A stretch of 15,610 nucleotides of DNA, from NCBI GenBank assembly GCA_025964465.1, contig JAOPYS010000132.1:1-15610 (forward strand), read 5' to 3'. Source of the DNA: Thermoleophilia bacterium. GTDB taxonomy: Bacteria; Actinomycetota; Thermoleophilia; Gaiellales; SKUG01. The stretch's first letter is position 1. Every line of letters begins with the position of its first letter. This document shows positions 1-7,042 of the stretch, piece by piece. The notes below the pieces were generated by a model. The model was not told the origin of the DNA. It saw only the letters and a list, made by a program, of their open reading frames with translations, and ran no database searches. The position numbers were made by a program, and so were the translations under genes.

Positions 1-2
1 AG

Positions 3-248
3 GGCGCTGCCGCGACGGCGGCGGGCACAGCGGCCCGGCGACGGCGCCGCGGCTCGCGTGGTGGTCGCAACCGCAACCGCGGTGGCAGCGGTGGCGGCGG
101 CGCACGCACCGGGGGTGGCTCTGGCAGCGGTTCCGGCGGCGGCGAGGGCCGCGACGGTGGCGGCGGTTCCGATTCCGGCTCCGGCGGCGGGGCCACGGCC
201 GACGGCGCGTCCCAGGGTGGCGGCCTGTCCGCTCCGGGCGATGGCTGA
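3..248 (+). CDS. C-terminal Gly/Arg/Ser-rich tail of an unidentified upstream protein (5' partial)
   Basis: An open frame enters from the left edge and runs 81 codons to TGA at 246-248. It reads as an Ala start, then an Arg cluster (RRRRRGSRGGRNRNRGG, about residues 12-28), then a Gly/Ser-rich stretch with a few acidic residues, ending LSAPGDG. No folded domain is visible. Arg-Gly tails of this sort are common at the ends of bacterial RNA-binding proteins such as DEAD-box helicases, RNases or pseudouridine synthases, but the family cannot be named from the tail. The stop overlaps the gcvT start by 8 bases (ATGGCTGA), so the two genes are probably co-transcribed and translationally coupled. 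No start codon for this frame lies within the window. The frame is supported by the absence of stops, the sensible composition and the exact overlap; composition bias alone could keep other frames open here too. Confidence 0.6.
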   Translation, partial: GAAATAAGTAARRRRRGSRGGRNRNRGGSGGGGARTGGGSGSGSGGGEGRDGGGGSDSGSGGGATADGASQGGGLSAPGDG

Positions 249-1344
249 CGACGCCGCCCCCGCGACGCTGCGGCGAACCCCGCTCGACGCCGAGCACGAC
301 GCCGCCGGTGCGCGGATGGTGCCCTTCGCCGGGTGGCGCATGCCCCTGCAGTACGAGGGGATCGTCGCGGAGCACATGGCGGTGCGCGAGCGCGCCGGCA
401 TCTTCGACGTGTCCCACATGGGGCAGCTCGTCGTGGAGGGCGCCGAGGCGATCACGGCGCTCCAGCGCGTGCTCTCCAACGACCTGTCGCGCATCGCCGA
501 ACCGGGCCTCGCGCAGTACACGATGCTGCTGGACGACGACGCCGGCATCATCGACGACCTGATCGCCTACCGGCTCGACCCCGAGCGCCTCCTGCTCGTG
601 GTCAACGCCGCCAACCGCGAGCTCGACGCAGCCGCCCTCGCGGGCATCGCCGTCGACGAATCGGACGGCTGGGCGATGTTCGCGCTCCAGGGCCCGGACG
701 CCCTCGCGGTGCTCGCCGACCGCACCGGCCTCGACGCGCGCCCCATGCCGCCCTTCACCTTCACCGGCGCCGCCATCGCCGAGGCAGCCTGTGTCGTCGC
801 CACCACCGGGTACACCGGCGAGCGCGGCGTCGAGCTGCTCGTCCCGGCCGACGGCGCGGTCGACGTGTGGCGCCTGCTCACGGGCGACGAGCGGGTCACC
901 CGCTGCGGCCTGGGGTCGCGCGACACGCTCCGCCTGGAGGCGTGTTACCCGCTCCACGGCTCCGACCTCGACACGGCGCGCGACCCGCTCGCAGCGGGGC
1001 TCGGTTTCGCCGCGCCCGCGTCCGTCGACGACATCACGGCCCCGGCCCACGCGGCGCTTCGTGAGCGACGCGCCGCCGGCCCACGCGAACGGCTCGTGCC
1101 GATCCGTGTCGACGGGCGCGGCATCCCGCGCGCCGGGATGGAGCTGCAACGCCCGGACGGGTCCGCAGCCGGCCGCGTCACCAGCGGCACGATGAGCCCG
1201 GTGCTGCGCGCCGGCATCGGCCTCGCGTGGGTGGCCGCGGACCTCGCCGCCACCGGCACCTCCCTCTCCCTCGACGTGCGCGGCACCGAGACCCCCGTGC
1301 AGGTCGCGGCCCGCCCGTTCGTGGCGGGCTCGCCCGTCCGGTAG
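241..1344 (+). CDS. gcvT: Glycine cleavage system T protein (aminomethyltransferase)
   Basis: The T protein transfers the aminomethyl group from lipoyl-GcvH to tetrahydrofolate, giving 5,10-methylene-THF and ammonia (EC 2.1.2.10), in the cytoplasm. At 367 residues it matches the family length of about 360-370. Family motifs seen: VPFAGWRMPLQY (27-38), IFDVSHMGQ soon after, AGIIDDL (101-107, containing the Asp pair of the active site), VVNAANRELD, FALQGP, GYTGERGVEL, LGSRDTLRLEA and VTSGTMSPVLRAGIGLAWV near the C-terminus. The frame is open further upstream to GTG/ATG-like codons, but that extension is Ala/Pro low-complexity sequence and is the shadow of the preceding Gly-rich gene. ATG 241 places the family N-terminus correctly and overlaps the upstream stop by 8 bases, which explains the lack of a strong Shine-Dalgarno sequence. 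Confidence 0.96.
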   Translation: MADDAAPATLRRTPLDAEHDAAGARMVPFAGWRMPLQYEGIVAEHMAVRERAGIFDVSHMGQLVVEGAEAITALQRVLSNDLSRIAEPGLAQYTMLLDDDAGIIDDLIAYRLDPERLLLVVNAANRELDAAALAGIAVDESDGWAMFALQGPDALAVLADRTGLDARPMPPFTFTGAAIAEAACVVATTGYTGERGVELLVPADGAVDVWRLLTGDERVTRCGLGSRDTLRLEACYPLHGSDLDTARDPLAAGLGFAAPASVDDITAPAHAALRERRAAGPRERLVPIRVDGRGIPRAGMELQRPDGSAAGRVTSGTMSPVLRAGIGLAWVAADLAATGTSLSLDVRGTETPVQVAARPFVAGSPVR

Positions 1345-1347
1345 GTT
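1342..1347 (+). promoter_or_regulatory. Possible -10 box (TAGGTT) upstream of gcvH
   Basis: TAGGTT overlaps the TAG stop of gcvT and lies 32 bases before the gcvH GTG. It fits the TANNNT -10 pattern and is close to the TAGGAT/TAGGCT boxes elsewhere in the window. A transcript from here would carry a short leader including the GGAGG site. No good -35 box is visible, and gcvH may simply be read through from gcvT. Confidence 0.25.
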
Positions 1348-1379
1348 CGCTGCACAGGCACCAGACGGAGGACCGACGC

Positions 1380-1760
1380 GTGACGCAGGGCAGCTATCCG
1401 GACGACCGCCGCTACCACGAGGCACACGACTGGGCGCAGCTCGACGGCGACGTCGCGACGTTCGGCGTCACGTGGCACGCCCAGCACGCGCTCGGCGACA
1501 TCGTCTACTACGCGCCCCCCGAGCTGGGCTCCACGCTCCGCGCCGGCGAGCCGTACGGCGAGCTCGAGTCCGTGAAGGCCGTCTCGGACATCATCGCGCC
1601 GCTCGGCGGCGAGGTGCTCGAGGTCAACGAGGGCATCGTCGGCTCGCCGGAGCAGGTCAACGCCGATCCCAACGGCTCCTGGCTCGTGCGCGTGCGCGTC
1701 GGCGACCCCGCCGAGTTCGAGCGGCTGCTCGACTCCACCGCCTACCAGGCGCTCATCTGA
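1380..1760 (+). CDS. gcvH: Glycine cleavage system H protein (lipoyl carrier)
   Basis: GcvH carries the aminomethyl intermediate on a lipoyl-lysine between the P, T and L proteins. At 126 residues it is near the usual length of about 125-130. The lipoylation motif GELESVKAVSDI is present, with the modified lysine at residue 66; HEAHDW, GVTWHAQHALGDIVY and VNADPNGSWLVRVR are also typical of the family. The GTG start at 1380 is preceded by a strong GGAGG (1367-1371) 8 bases upstream. The frame is open further 5' inside gcvT, but those codons are out of the family alignment. It lies 35 bases after gcvT, consistent with one transcript. Confidence 0.95.
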   Translation: MTQGSYPDDRRYHEAHDWAQLDGDVATFGVTWHAQHALGDIVYYAPPELGSTLRAGEPYGELESVKAVSDIIAPLGGEVLEVNEGIVGSPEQVNADPNGSWLVRVRVGDPAEFERLLDSTAYQALI

Positions 1761-1837
1761 GCTCGATCGTTCGAGACGAGAACTGGCAGGAAGCGGCCGT
1801 CCCCGCGTCGAAGACCCAGCGCGTCCACGGGTATCGG

Positions 1838-1843
1838 TAGGAT
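1838..1843 (+). promoter_or_regulatory. -10 box TAGGAT, probable leaderless promoter for the 1853 gene
   Basis: TAGGAT ends 9 bases before the ATG at 1853, so transcription should begin at or within a few bases of the start codon. There is no Shine-Dalgarno sequence before this ATG. The same arrangement recurs before three other genes in this window. No convincing -35 element is seen. Confidence 0.5.
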
Positions 1844-1852
1844 TGGTCCTTC

Positions 1853-2326
1853 ATGTCGCAGGTACAACTCCACGTACGACCGCGCCGCGTGCGCTGCTCG
1901 ACGTCCAGCGAACCGCCTCCCTTCGCGTTCCGGCCGGCTGCCGCGGCGCCGCCGGCTCGCGACGGTGCACTCGGCACCCTCGCGCGGGTGCCGGCCCGGA
2001 CGCTCGCGGTGGCGCTCGTCGCCATCGGCCACTTCATCGACGCCGCGTCGTTCCTCACCGGCATCACCGTCTGGTGCGCCCTGCACCTGACCGTGTGGTC
2101 CTACGCGTTCGACATGGGTCCTGCGGCGGACTGCTTCGGCCTGCCGTGCGCGGGTTGGCTGCGGCCCAAGGTGATCATCGCGTGCGTGGCCCTCGCCGTC
2201 GTCTCCTTCGTCGCGTCGCGCATCCTGCGCCGCCTCGAGCACCGGGCGACCTCGCTCATGCTCGTCGTGCTGGTCACGTTCGACCTGTCCGGCGTGCTCC
2301 TGCTCGGCGTCCGCTCCGTCACCTGA
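1853..2326 (+). CDS. Small membrane protein of unknown function
   Basis: A 157-residue product with a Pro/Ala/Arg-rich N-terminal segment (about 1-46) followed by hydrophobic segments: a long one from about residue 49 to 84 that may be two helices (contains GHFIDAASFLTG), one at about 106-126 (KVIIACVALAVVSFVASRIL) and one at about 134-153 (SLMLVVLVTFDLSGVLLLG). Two Cys lie between the hydrophobic parts (DCFGLPC). It is thus predicted to be an integral membrane protein, and I do not recognise a family. ATG 1853 is chosen because a TAGGAT box sits just upstream; a GTG at about codon 46 would trim the disordered part and cannot be excluded. It sits between gcvH and gcvPA but appears to have its own promoter, so a link to glycine cleavage is unproven. 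Confidence 0.65.
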   Translation: MSQVQLHVRPRRVRCSTSSEPPPFAFRPAAAAPPARDGALGTLARVPARTLAVALVAIGHFIDAASFLTGITVWCALHLTVWSYAFDMGPAADCFGLPCAGWLRPKVIIACVALAVVSFVASRILRRLEHRATSLMLVVLVTFDLSGVLLLGVRSVT

Positions 2327-2377
2327 CGCGACGCGGTCCAGCGCTGCACCTGCGTCGGCTGGCACGGCCGGCGGCGC

Positions 2378-2391
2378 GGCCGCGCGCGGCC
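2378..2391 (+). terminator. GC-rich palindrome after the membrane protein gene
   Basis: A perfect 14-base palindrome (GGCCGCGCGCGGCC) lies about 50 bases after the stop at 2326, within a very GC-rich 118-base gap. It has no following T-run, so a role in termination is a weak inference; it could be chance in such GC-rich DNA. Confidence 0.2.
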
Positions 2392-2432
2392 CGGTCCTGC
2401 TCCCACGTGCCCCTCACGGCGCGCTCGGGGCC

Positions 2433-2438
2433 TAGGCT
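2433..2438 (+). promoter_or_regulatory. -10 box TAGGCT, probable leaderless promoter for the 2445 gene
   Basis: TAGGCT ends 6 bases before the ATG at 2445, the spacing expected when the first transcribed base is the A of ATG. The bases between (GGACGC) offer no proper ribosome binding site. Confidence 0.5.
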
Positions 2439-2444
2439 GGACGC

Positions 2445-2834
2445 ATGCTGCTCGTCGCCCCCCGACCCTCCATCCCTGCCGACGCCGGCCCCGCGACCTG
2501 GACGGGCCGCCAGCTGGCGCTCCTGCGGGTCGAGGCCGGCACCGGGACGCACGACGTGCCCGTCGGCTGCAACTACGTGTTCGACCGCGCGGCCGGCGCG
2601 TCGCTCGACGATGCCATCGCCGGGGCAACCGCGCGCCTGTCCGTCGAACCGGCGGCCGGGGCCCTCGCGGTGCTGCTCGCGGGCGACGGTTCCCGCTGGG
2701 TGACGGAGCTCACCGACCACGGCAACCCGGCTCGGCCCGCCCTCTCCGGGCGCGTGCTCGCCATCGACGGATCCAGCCCGGTGAACCCGTCGCTCGAGGC
2801 GGTCGTGCAGCGCAGCGGCGTCCTGCGCCCCTGA
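2445..2834 (+). CDS. Hypothetical protein, 129 residues
   Basis: A predicted soluble protein with no signal peptide, membrane segment or recognised motif. It contains a single Cys (VGCNYVF, about residue 42), a central stretch alternating Ala/Gly with acidic residues, and a C-terminal part ending VVQRSGVLRP. The composition and GC-rich third positions are like those of neighbouring genes, and the start is supported by the TAGGCT box 6 bases upstream. It lies 52 bases before gcvPA and on the same strand, inside the glycine cleavage locus, which is the only hint of context. No function can be assigned. Confidence 0.6.
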   Translation: MLLVAPRPSIPADAGPATWTGRQLALLRVEAGTGTHDVPVGCNYVFDRAAGASLDDAIAGATARLSVEPAAGALAVLLAGDGSRWVTELTDHGNPARPALSGRVLAIDGSSPVNPSLEAVVQRSGVLRP

Positions 2835-2870
2835 CGGGTGCTGCTCGCCCGCGGCGCCGCGCGCCCCGAG

Positions 2871-2876
2871 TAGGAT
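2871..2876 (+). promoter_or_regulatory. -10 box TAGGAT upstream of gcvPA
   Basis: TAGGAT ends 10 bases before the gcvPA ATG at 2887, so the mRNA would have at most a leader of a few bases. The intervening CGGGGGCAGG is purine-rich but very close to the ATG. This suggests gcvPA-gcvPB is transcribed separately from gcvT-gcvH. There is no space here for a glycine riboswitch downstream of this promoter. Confidence 0.5.
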
Positions 2877-2886
2877 CGGGGGCAGG

Positions 2887-4254
2887 ATGCCCTACGCTCC
2901 CGCGACCGACGACGACCTGCGCCACATGCTGGCCGCCATCGGCGTCGACAGCGTGGACGAGCTGTTCGCGGACGTGCCGGAGGCCGCCCGCATGCGCGGG
3001 GAGCTGGACCTGCCGCTCGGCGTCGGCGAGGCCGCACTCGTCGCCCGGGCCCGCGCCCACGCCGACCGCACGCTCGACCTGTCGCGCACGCCGTCGTTCC
3101 TCGGGGTCGGGTGCTACGACCACTACGTGCCGGCCGTCGTGCGCGCCGTGGTGTCGCGCAGCGAGTTCGCGACCGCGTACACGCCGTACCAGCCCGAGGT
3201 CTCGCAGGGCACGCTCCAGGCCATCTTCGAGTTCCAGAGCTGCATCGCCGCGCTGACCGGCCTGCCTGTCGCCAATGCCTCGCTCTACGACGGTGCCACG
3301 GCCGTGGCGGAGGCGACCTACCTCGCCGAGCAGTCGACGCACCGCACCCGCGTCGTCGTGCTCGACACCGTCTCGCCCCAGGTGCGCGACGTGCTGGCCA
3401 CGTACGCCTCGGCCTACGGCATGGTCGTCGAGACCGTCGCACACGAACCGGGGCTCGGCACCGTCGACCCCCAGCGCGTGCTCGACGCCCTCGGCGACGA
3501 CGTGGCCGCGCTCGTCGTGCAGCAGCCCAACGCCTTCGGCCTGCTCGAGGACGCACCGCGGCTCGTCGCCGACGCGGAGGCCGCAGGGGCCGTGCCGATC
3601 GTCTCCGCCGACCCGATCTCGCTCGGCGTGCTCGAGGCCCCCGGCCGCTACGGCGCCGGTGTGGTCGTCGGCGACGGCCAGCCCCTCGGCTGCGCCCCCT
3701 CGGCCGGCGGCCCCGCCTACGGGTTCATGGCCGCGCAGGAACGCTACCTGCGCCGGATGCCCGGCCGCATCGTCGGCGAGACGCTCGACGCGGACGGCGC
3801 ACGTGGCTACGTGCTCACCCTCCAGACGCGCGAGCAGCACATCCGGCGTGAGCGTGCGACCTCCAACATCTGCACCAACCAGGCGCTCTGCGCCCTCGCA
3901 GGGCTCGTCCACATGGGCTGGCTCGGGCCACGCGGGCTCGAGCAGCTCGGAGCCATCCAGTTCGAGCGCGCCGGCGCCACGCGCCGCCGCGTGCTCGACA
4001 TCGCGGGCGTCACGTCGCCGCACGGGGCCGGGCCCGCGTTCCGCGAGTTCCTTGTGGAGCTGCCGGTGCCCGCCGAGGCCGTGGTCGAGGCGGCCGCGGC
4101 GCACGGCATGCTCGTGGGCTGGCCCGCTGCACGCGGCTGGCCCGCGCTGCCGGCCGGCGCGCTGCTCGTCGCTGCGACGGAGCAGCGCACGGACGACGAC
4201 ATCGAGGCCCTGGCCGCCGAGCTCGAGCGCTGCATCGCGGAGGTCGCCCCGTGA
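2887..4254 (+). CDS. gcvPA: Glycine dehydrogenase (decarboxylating) subunit 1
   Basis: This is the N-terminal half-equivalent of the P protein, which with GcvPB forms the PLP enzyme that decarboxylates glycine and loads aminomethyl onto lipoyl-GcvH (EC 1.4.4.2). At 455 residues it has the usual length of about 440-460. Family features: FLGVGCYDHYVPAVV, AYTPYQPEVSQGTLQAIFEFQ, the YDGAT segment, VQQPNAFG, and the conserved block ERATSNICTNQALCALA. As expected for subunit 1, the PLP-binding lysine is not here but in GcvPB. ATG 2887 begins with MPYAPATDDDLRHMLAAIGV, matching the usual N-terminus. The stop TGA overlaps the GTG start of gcvPB by 4 bases, indicating translational coupling and equal synthesis of the two subunits. 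Confidence 0.96.
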   Translation: MPYAPATDDDLRHMLAAIGVDSVDELFADVPEAARMRGELDLPLGVGEAALVARARAHADRTLDLSRTPSFLGVGCYDHYVPAVVRAVVSRSEFATAYTPYQPEVSQGTLQAIFEFQSCIAALTGLPVANASLYDGATAVAEATYLAEQSTHRTRVVVLDTVSPQVRDVLATYASAYGMVVETVAHEPGLGTVDPQRVLDALGDDVAALVVQQPNAFGLLEDAPRLVADAEAAGAVPIVSADPISLGVLEAPGRYGAGVVVGDGQPLGCAPSAGGPAYGFMAAQERYLRRMPGRIVGETLDADGARGYVLTLQTREQHIRRERATSNICTNQALCALAGLVHMGWLGPRGLEQLGAIQFERAGATRRRVLDIAGVTSPHGAGPAFREFLVELPVPAEAVVEAAAAHGMLVGWPAARGWPALPAGALLVAATEQRTDDDIEALAAELERCIAEVAP

Positions 4255-5789
4255 CCGCCGCGACCACCCCGCCCGGCGTGCACCCCGCCACCGAGCCGAC
4301 GCTGTTCGAGCGATCGCGCCCCGGTCGCGGCAGCGCGCGCCAGCCCCAGGCCGTCGACGTCGACGCCACCCTCGCCGACCTGCCGCCGTCGCTCCGCCGC
4401 TCGCGCCTGCCCGTCCTGCCCGAGGTCGCGGAGCCCACGCTGATGCGGCACTTCGTCCGCCTGTCGCAGCGCAACCACTCCATCGATTCGGGCTTCTATC
4501 CGCTCGGCTCGTGCACGATGAAGTACAACCCCAAGGTGCACGACGAGATCGCCGCGCTGCCCGCCTTCGCGCGCATGCACCCGCTCGCCCCGGCCAGCGC
4601 GTGGCAGGGGCTGCTCGAATTGCTGCTGGAGCTGCAGCACGCCATCGCCGAGCTCGCTGGCCTCCCCGAGGTCACCCTCAGCCCGGCGGCCGGGGCCCAC
4701 GGCGAGTTCACCGGGCTGCTGCTCATGCGCGCCTGGCACCGCGAGCGCGTCGCCCGCGGCGAGGTCGACGCCGAGCCGATGCACGTGCTCGTGCCCGACA
4801 CCGCCCACGGCACCAACCCCGCCACGGTCCGCATGGCCGGCCTTCGCACCCACAGCATCCCGACGGACGAGCGCGGCGGGATGGACCTCGACGCGGTGCG
4901 TGAGGCCTGCGCCACGCTCGACATCGCCGGCCTCATGCTCACAAACCCCAACACGCTGGGCCTGCTCGACGAGCACATCCTGGACATCGCCGAGGTCGTG
5001 CACGGCGCCGGCGGGCTGCTCTACTACGACGGCGCGAACCTCAACGCCATCATGGGACGCACCCGCCCGGGTGACATGGGCTTCGACATCGTCCACGTCA
5101 ACGTCCACAAGACGCTCTCCACGCCCCACGGCGGGGGCGGGCCCGGCGCCGGACCGGTCGCGGTCGCCCAGCGCCTCGCACACCTGCTGCCGCGCCCGCG
5201 CATCGTCCGCGCCGCCGACGGCACCGTCGAGCTGGACCGCGACCCGGCCGGTTCCATCGGACCGGTCTCGCGGCACCTCGGCAACGTCGGCGTGCTGGTG
5301 CGCGCCTGGGCGTACGTCGTCACCCACGGCCGCGACGGCCTGCGCCGGTCGAGCGAGCTGGCGGTCGTCAACGCCAACTACCTGCTCGAGCTGGTGCGCG
5401 ATGTGCTGCCCCCGGCCTTCGATCGCCGCTGCATGCACGAGTTCGTGGTGTCCGGTGCCACCGTGCGCCGCGACTCCGGCGTTCGCGCGCTCGACATCGC
5501 GAAGCGACTGATGGACCACGGCGTGCACCCGCCCACGATGTACTTCCCGCTCGTGGTGGAGGAGGCGCTCATGATCGAGCCGACCGAGACCGAGACCCGC
5601 GAGACGCTCGACGAGTTCGCCGCCGCCCTGCGCGCCGTGGTGGAGGAGGCGCAGGCCGACCCCGCCACGCTCCACGCCGCCCCGCTGACCACCGTGGTGC
5701 GACGGCTCGACGAGGCACGCTCAGTCCGCGAGCCCCGCCTCGTCGCCCGCGAGGTCGCCGCCGACATCACGCCGGCCGACGCCGACTGA
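4251..5789 (+). CDS. gcvPB: Glycine dehydrogenase (decarboxylating) subunit 2
   Basis: This is the PLP-bearing subunit of split glycine decarboxylase, partner of GcvPA. Motifs seen: HSIDSGFYPLGSCTMKYNPK, the HGTNPATVRMAG block, MLTNPNTLGLLDE, YYDGANLNAIMG, and the PLP lysine in VNVHKTLSTPHGGGGPGAGP (Lys287). The C-terminal region contains HPPTMYFPLVVEEALMIEPTETE, typical of the family. Its 512 residues are slightly longer than the common 480-500 because of an N-terminal segment and a C-terminal tail after residue about 480 (RLDEARSVREPRLVAREV). The GTG start lies in a GTGA overlap with the gcvPA stop. It is the last gene of the glycine cleavage group; lipoamide dehydrogenase is not adjacent. 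Confidence 0.96.
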   Translation: MTAATTPPGVHPATEPTLFERSRPGRGSARQPQAVDVDATLADLPPSLRRSRLPVLPEVAEPTLMRHFVRLSQRNHSIDSGFYPLGSCTMKYNPKVHDEIAALPAFARMHPLAPASAWQGLLELLLELQHAIAELAGLPEVTLSPAAGAHGEFTGLLLMRAWHRERVARGEVDAEPMHVLVPDTAHGTNPATVRMAGLRTHSIPTDERGGMDLDAVREACATLDIAGLMLTNPNTLGLLDEHILDIAEVVHGAGGLLYYDGANLNAIMGRTRPGDMGFDIVHVNVHKTLSTPHGGGGPGAGPVAVAQRLAHLLPRPRIVRAADGTVELDRDPAGSIGPVSRHLGNVGVLVRAWAYVVTHGRDGLRRSSELAVVNANYLLELVRDVLPPAFDRRCMHEFVVSGATVRRDSGVRALDIAKRLMDHGVHPPTMYFPLVVEEALMIEPTETETRETLDEFAAALRAVVEEAQADPATLHAAPLTTVVRRLDEARSVREPRLVAREVAADITPADAD

Positions 5790-5902
5790 CACGACCTCGG
5801 ACGCCGCATCCCCGTTGACCGCGCGTCGCCGCGGCCGCACCCTTGACGGCGGAGGTCATCCACTCGCCATCGCCGTGCCAGACGTCGAGGTGACATCCAC
5901 GC

Positions 5903-6847
5903 TTGGGGAAGCTCGTGTTGGACTCGCTGCGCGCCACCATCGCCGAACAATTCACGTCGCTCGACACGCCGTTGATCAGCGCCGCCCGCGAGGTGCAGGC
6001 CGAGGTCACCGCGTCGACCGACGCGACGGACCGCTCGGGCTCCGCCGCCACCACCGTGCAGGGCTCGCTCGCCCGCGGCCCGCGACCCGACGCCGCCACC
6101 GTGCGCTCCGCCAAGCTGGAGGAGCCCGGCACCCCCGACCTGGCCAAGGCCCGCGCCGACGCCGACCGCACGCTCGCGTCCATCGACTTCTCCAAGCCGA
6201 ACATCGCGCTCTGGGTGCCGGCGACCGGCTCCCACGCGATCCCCGCCGACTGGCGCGCGGCGGTGGCCAAGGAGTCGCCCGCGGGGGGCACGAGCGTCGC
6301 GCTCGTCGACTACCCGGCCTCGCCCGACTTCAACGACAGCGTGTCGACAGGGATGGAGACGCTCAAGCTCGTGCTCGCCGGCATCGCCGAGCGCGGCGCC
6401 GGCAACCGAGTCACCCTCGCCGGCCACAGCCAGGGCGCCTGGGTGATCGGCGACACGATCGCCACCCCCGAGGTGGGGCGCGTGGTCGACAAGGCCGCGC
6501 TGTTCGGTCACCCGGCACCCGCGCGCGTCGACTGGTCCGGCGGGACGGACCCGAACGTGCGTCAGGTCGACGCGCCCAACGACCCGTTCACGTGGGACGT
6601 CGTGGGCGGCAAGCAGGCACTGCAGGCGATCGACGACCTCGGCGACGCCAAGGAGGGGTCGAAGCAGCTCGACCTCGGTGGCGCGTGGGACCGCATCAAG
6701 ACGATCAGCGCCACCGCGCTCAAGAATCCCGCCCTCGCCGCCTTCCTGATCGGCACCAAGACCGAGTCCGCGGCCTGGGCCGGCGACCGCAACCCGCACC
6801 ACTACGAGGCGAACTACGCCTCCGCCGCCCAGTTCCTCAAGGCCTGA
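5903..6847 (+). CDS. Alpha/beta-hydrolase with GHSQG nucleophile (cutinase/lipase-like)
   Basis: A 314-residue protein. The first 90 residues or so are helical and Ala/Thr/Ser-rich without a signal peptide. The hydrolase part starts around KPNIALWVPATGSHAIP and has the nucleophile elbow LAGHSQGAWVIGD with Ser176. Likely partners in the catalytic triad are Asp227 in APNDPFTW (or Asp223) and His299/His300 in NPHHYEANYA near the C-terminus. GHSQG is common in cutinase-like and PE-PPE-type serine esterases; the substrate is unknown. An in-frame stop at 5891 limits the start to TTG 5903 (GAGGTGA at 5887-5893, 9 bases upstream) or GTG 5915 (GGGGA five bases upstream). It is followed 25 bases later by a strong terminator and lies 113 bases after gcvPB, so it is probably a separate unit. 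Confidence 0.8.
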   Translation: MGKLVLDSLRATIAEQFTSLDTPLISAAREVQAEVTASTDATDRSGSAATTVQGSLARGPRPDAATVRSAKLEEPGTPDLAKARADADRTLASIDFSKPNIALWVPATGSHAIPADWRAAVAKESPAGGTSVALVDYPASPDFNDSVSTGMETLKLVLAGIAERGAGNRVTLAGHSQGAWVIGDTIATPEVGRVVDKAALFGHPAPARVDWSGGTDPNVRQVDAPNDPFTWDVVGGKQALQAIDDLGDAKEGSKQLDLGGAWDRIKTISATALKNPALAAFLIGTKTESAAWAGDRNPHHYEANYASAAQFLKA

Positions 6848-6872
6848 GCCACACGGATCGACCATGAACGAC

Positions 6873-6910
6873 GAAGGCCCCGATGAGCATCCGTGCTCGT
6901 CGGGGCCTTC
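6873..6910 (+). terminator. Strong hairpin terminator after the hydrolase gene
   Basis: Arms GAAGGCCCCGATGAGCA (6873-6889) and TGCTCGTCGGGGCCTTC (6894-6910) pair over 17 bases with one G-U wobble and a four-base loop, followed by GCCGTTTTCG. It begins 25 bases after the hydrolase stop. The T-run is short, but stem strength and position make it a convincing intrinsic terminator. Confidence 0.85.
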
Positions 6911-6998
6911 GCCGTTTTCGTGTGGTCACCGCGCTGGGGGGATCTGGGGGAAGGTGCCCGGTGACCGTTTGGGGAGGTGGATATGTGGTGTGGGATGT

Positions 6999-7042
6999 CG
7001 TGCTCGCTCGAGCACGGTCGCTACCTTGGGGGATCAGCGACC
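6999..7042 (-). terminator. Hairpins at the 3' end of the repeat-protein gene
   Basis: On the - strand, just after the repeat-protein stop (7034-7036), lies a near-perfect inverted repeat with arms at 6999-7006 and 7009-7016 (CGTGCTCG / CGAGCACG). A second inverted repeat, AGCGACC / GGTCGCT (7036-7042 and 7016-7022), includes the stop codon. They share no long T-run, so terminator activity is plausible but uncertain. Confidence 0.35.

Noticed and set aside
58..240. An N-terminal extension of GcvT from an upstream start at 58
   Set aside because: The extension is Ala/Pro/Val low-complexity sequence, absent from the family, and is read out of frame from the Gly-rich gene tail; ATG 241 gives the normal GcvT N-terminus.
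1762..1785. LexA/SOS-like or terminator element after gcvH (CTCGATCGTTCGAG and GTTC-GAAC)
   Set aside because: The order and spacing do not match the actinobacterial TCGAAC-N4-GTTCGA box, and the 5-bp stem has no T-run.
2835..2886. Glycine riboswitch before gcvPA
   Set aside because: The gap is only 52 bases, too short for the aptamer, and the -10 box lies 10 bases before the ATG. The gcvT leader is not visible because an upstream gene overlaps it.
3275..4903. Long alternative-frame open frames across gcvPA/gcvPB on both strands
   Set aside because: They are Arg/Ala/Pro-rich shadows typical of GC-rich coding DNA; the gcvP frames carry clear family motifs.
5815..5871. TTGACC and TTGACG as -35 boxes for the hydrolase gene
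   Set aside because: No TANNNT box is found 16-18 bases downstream of either, so no promoter can be supported.
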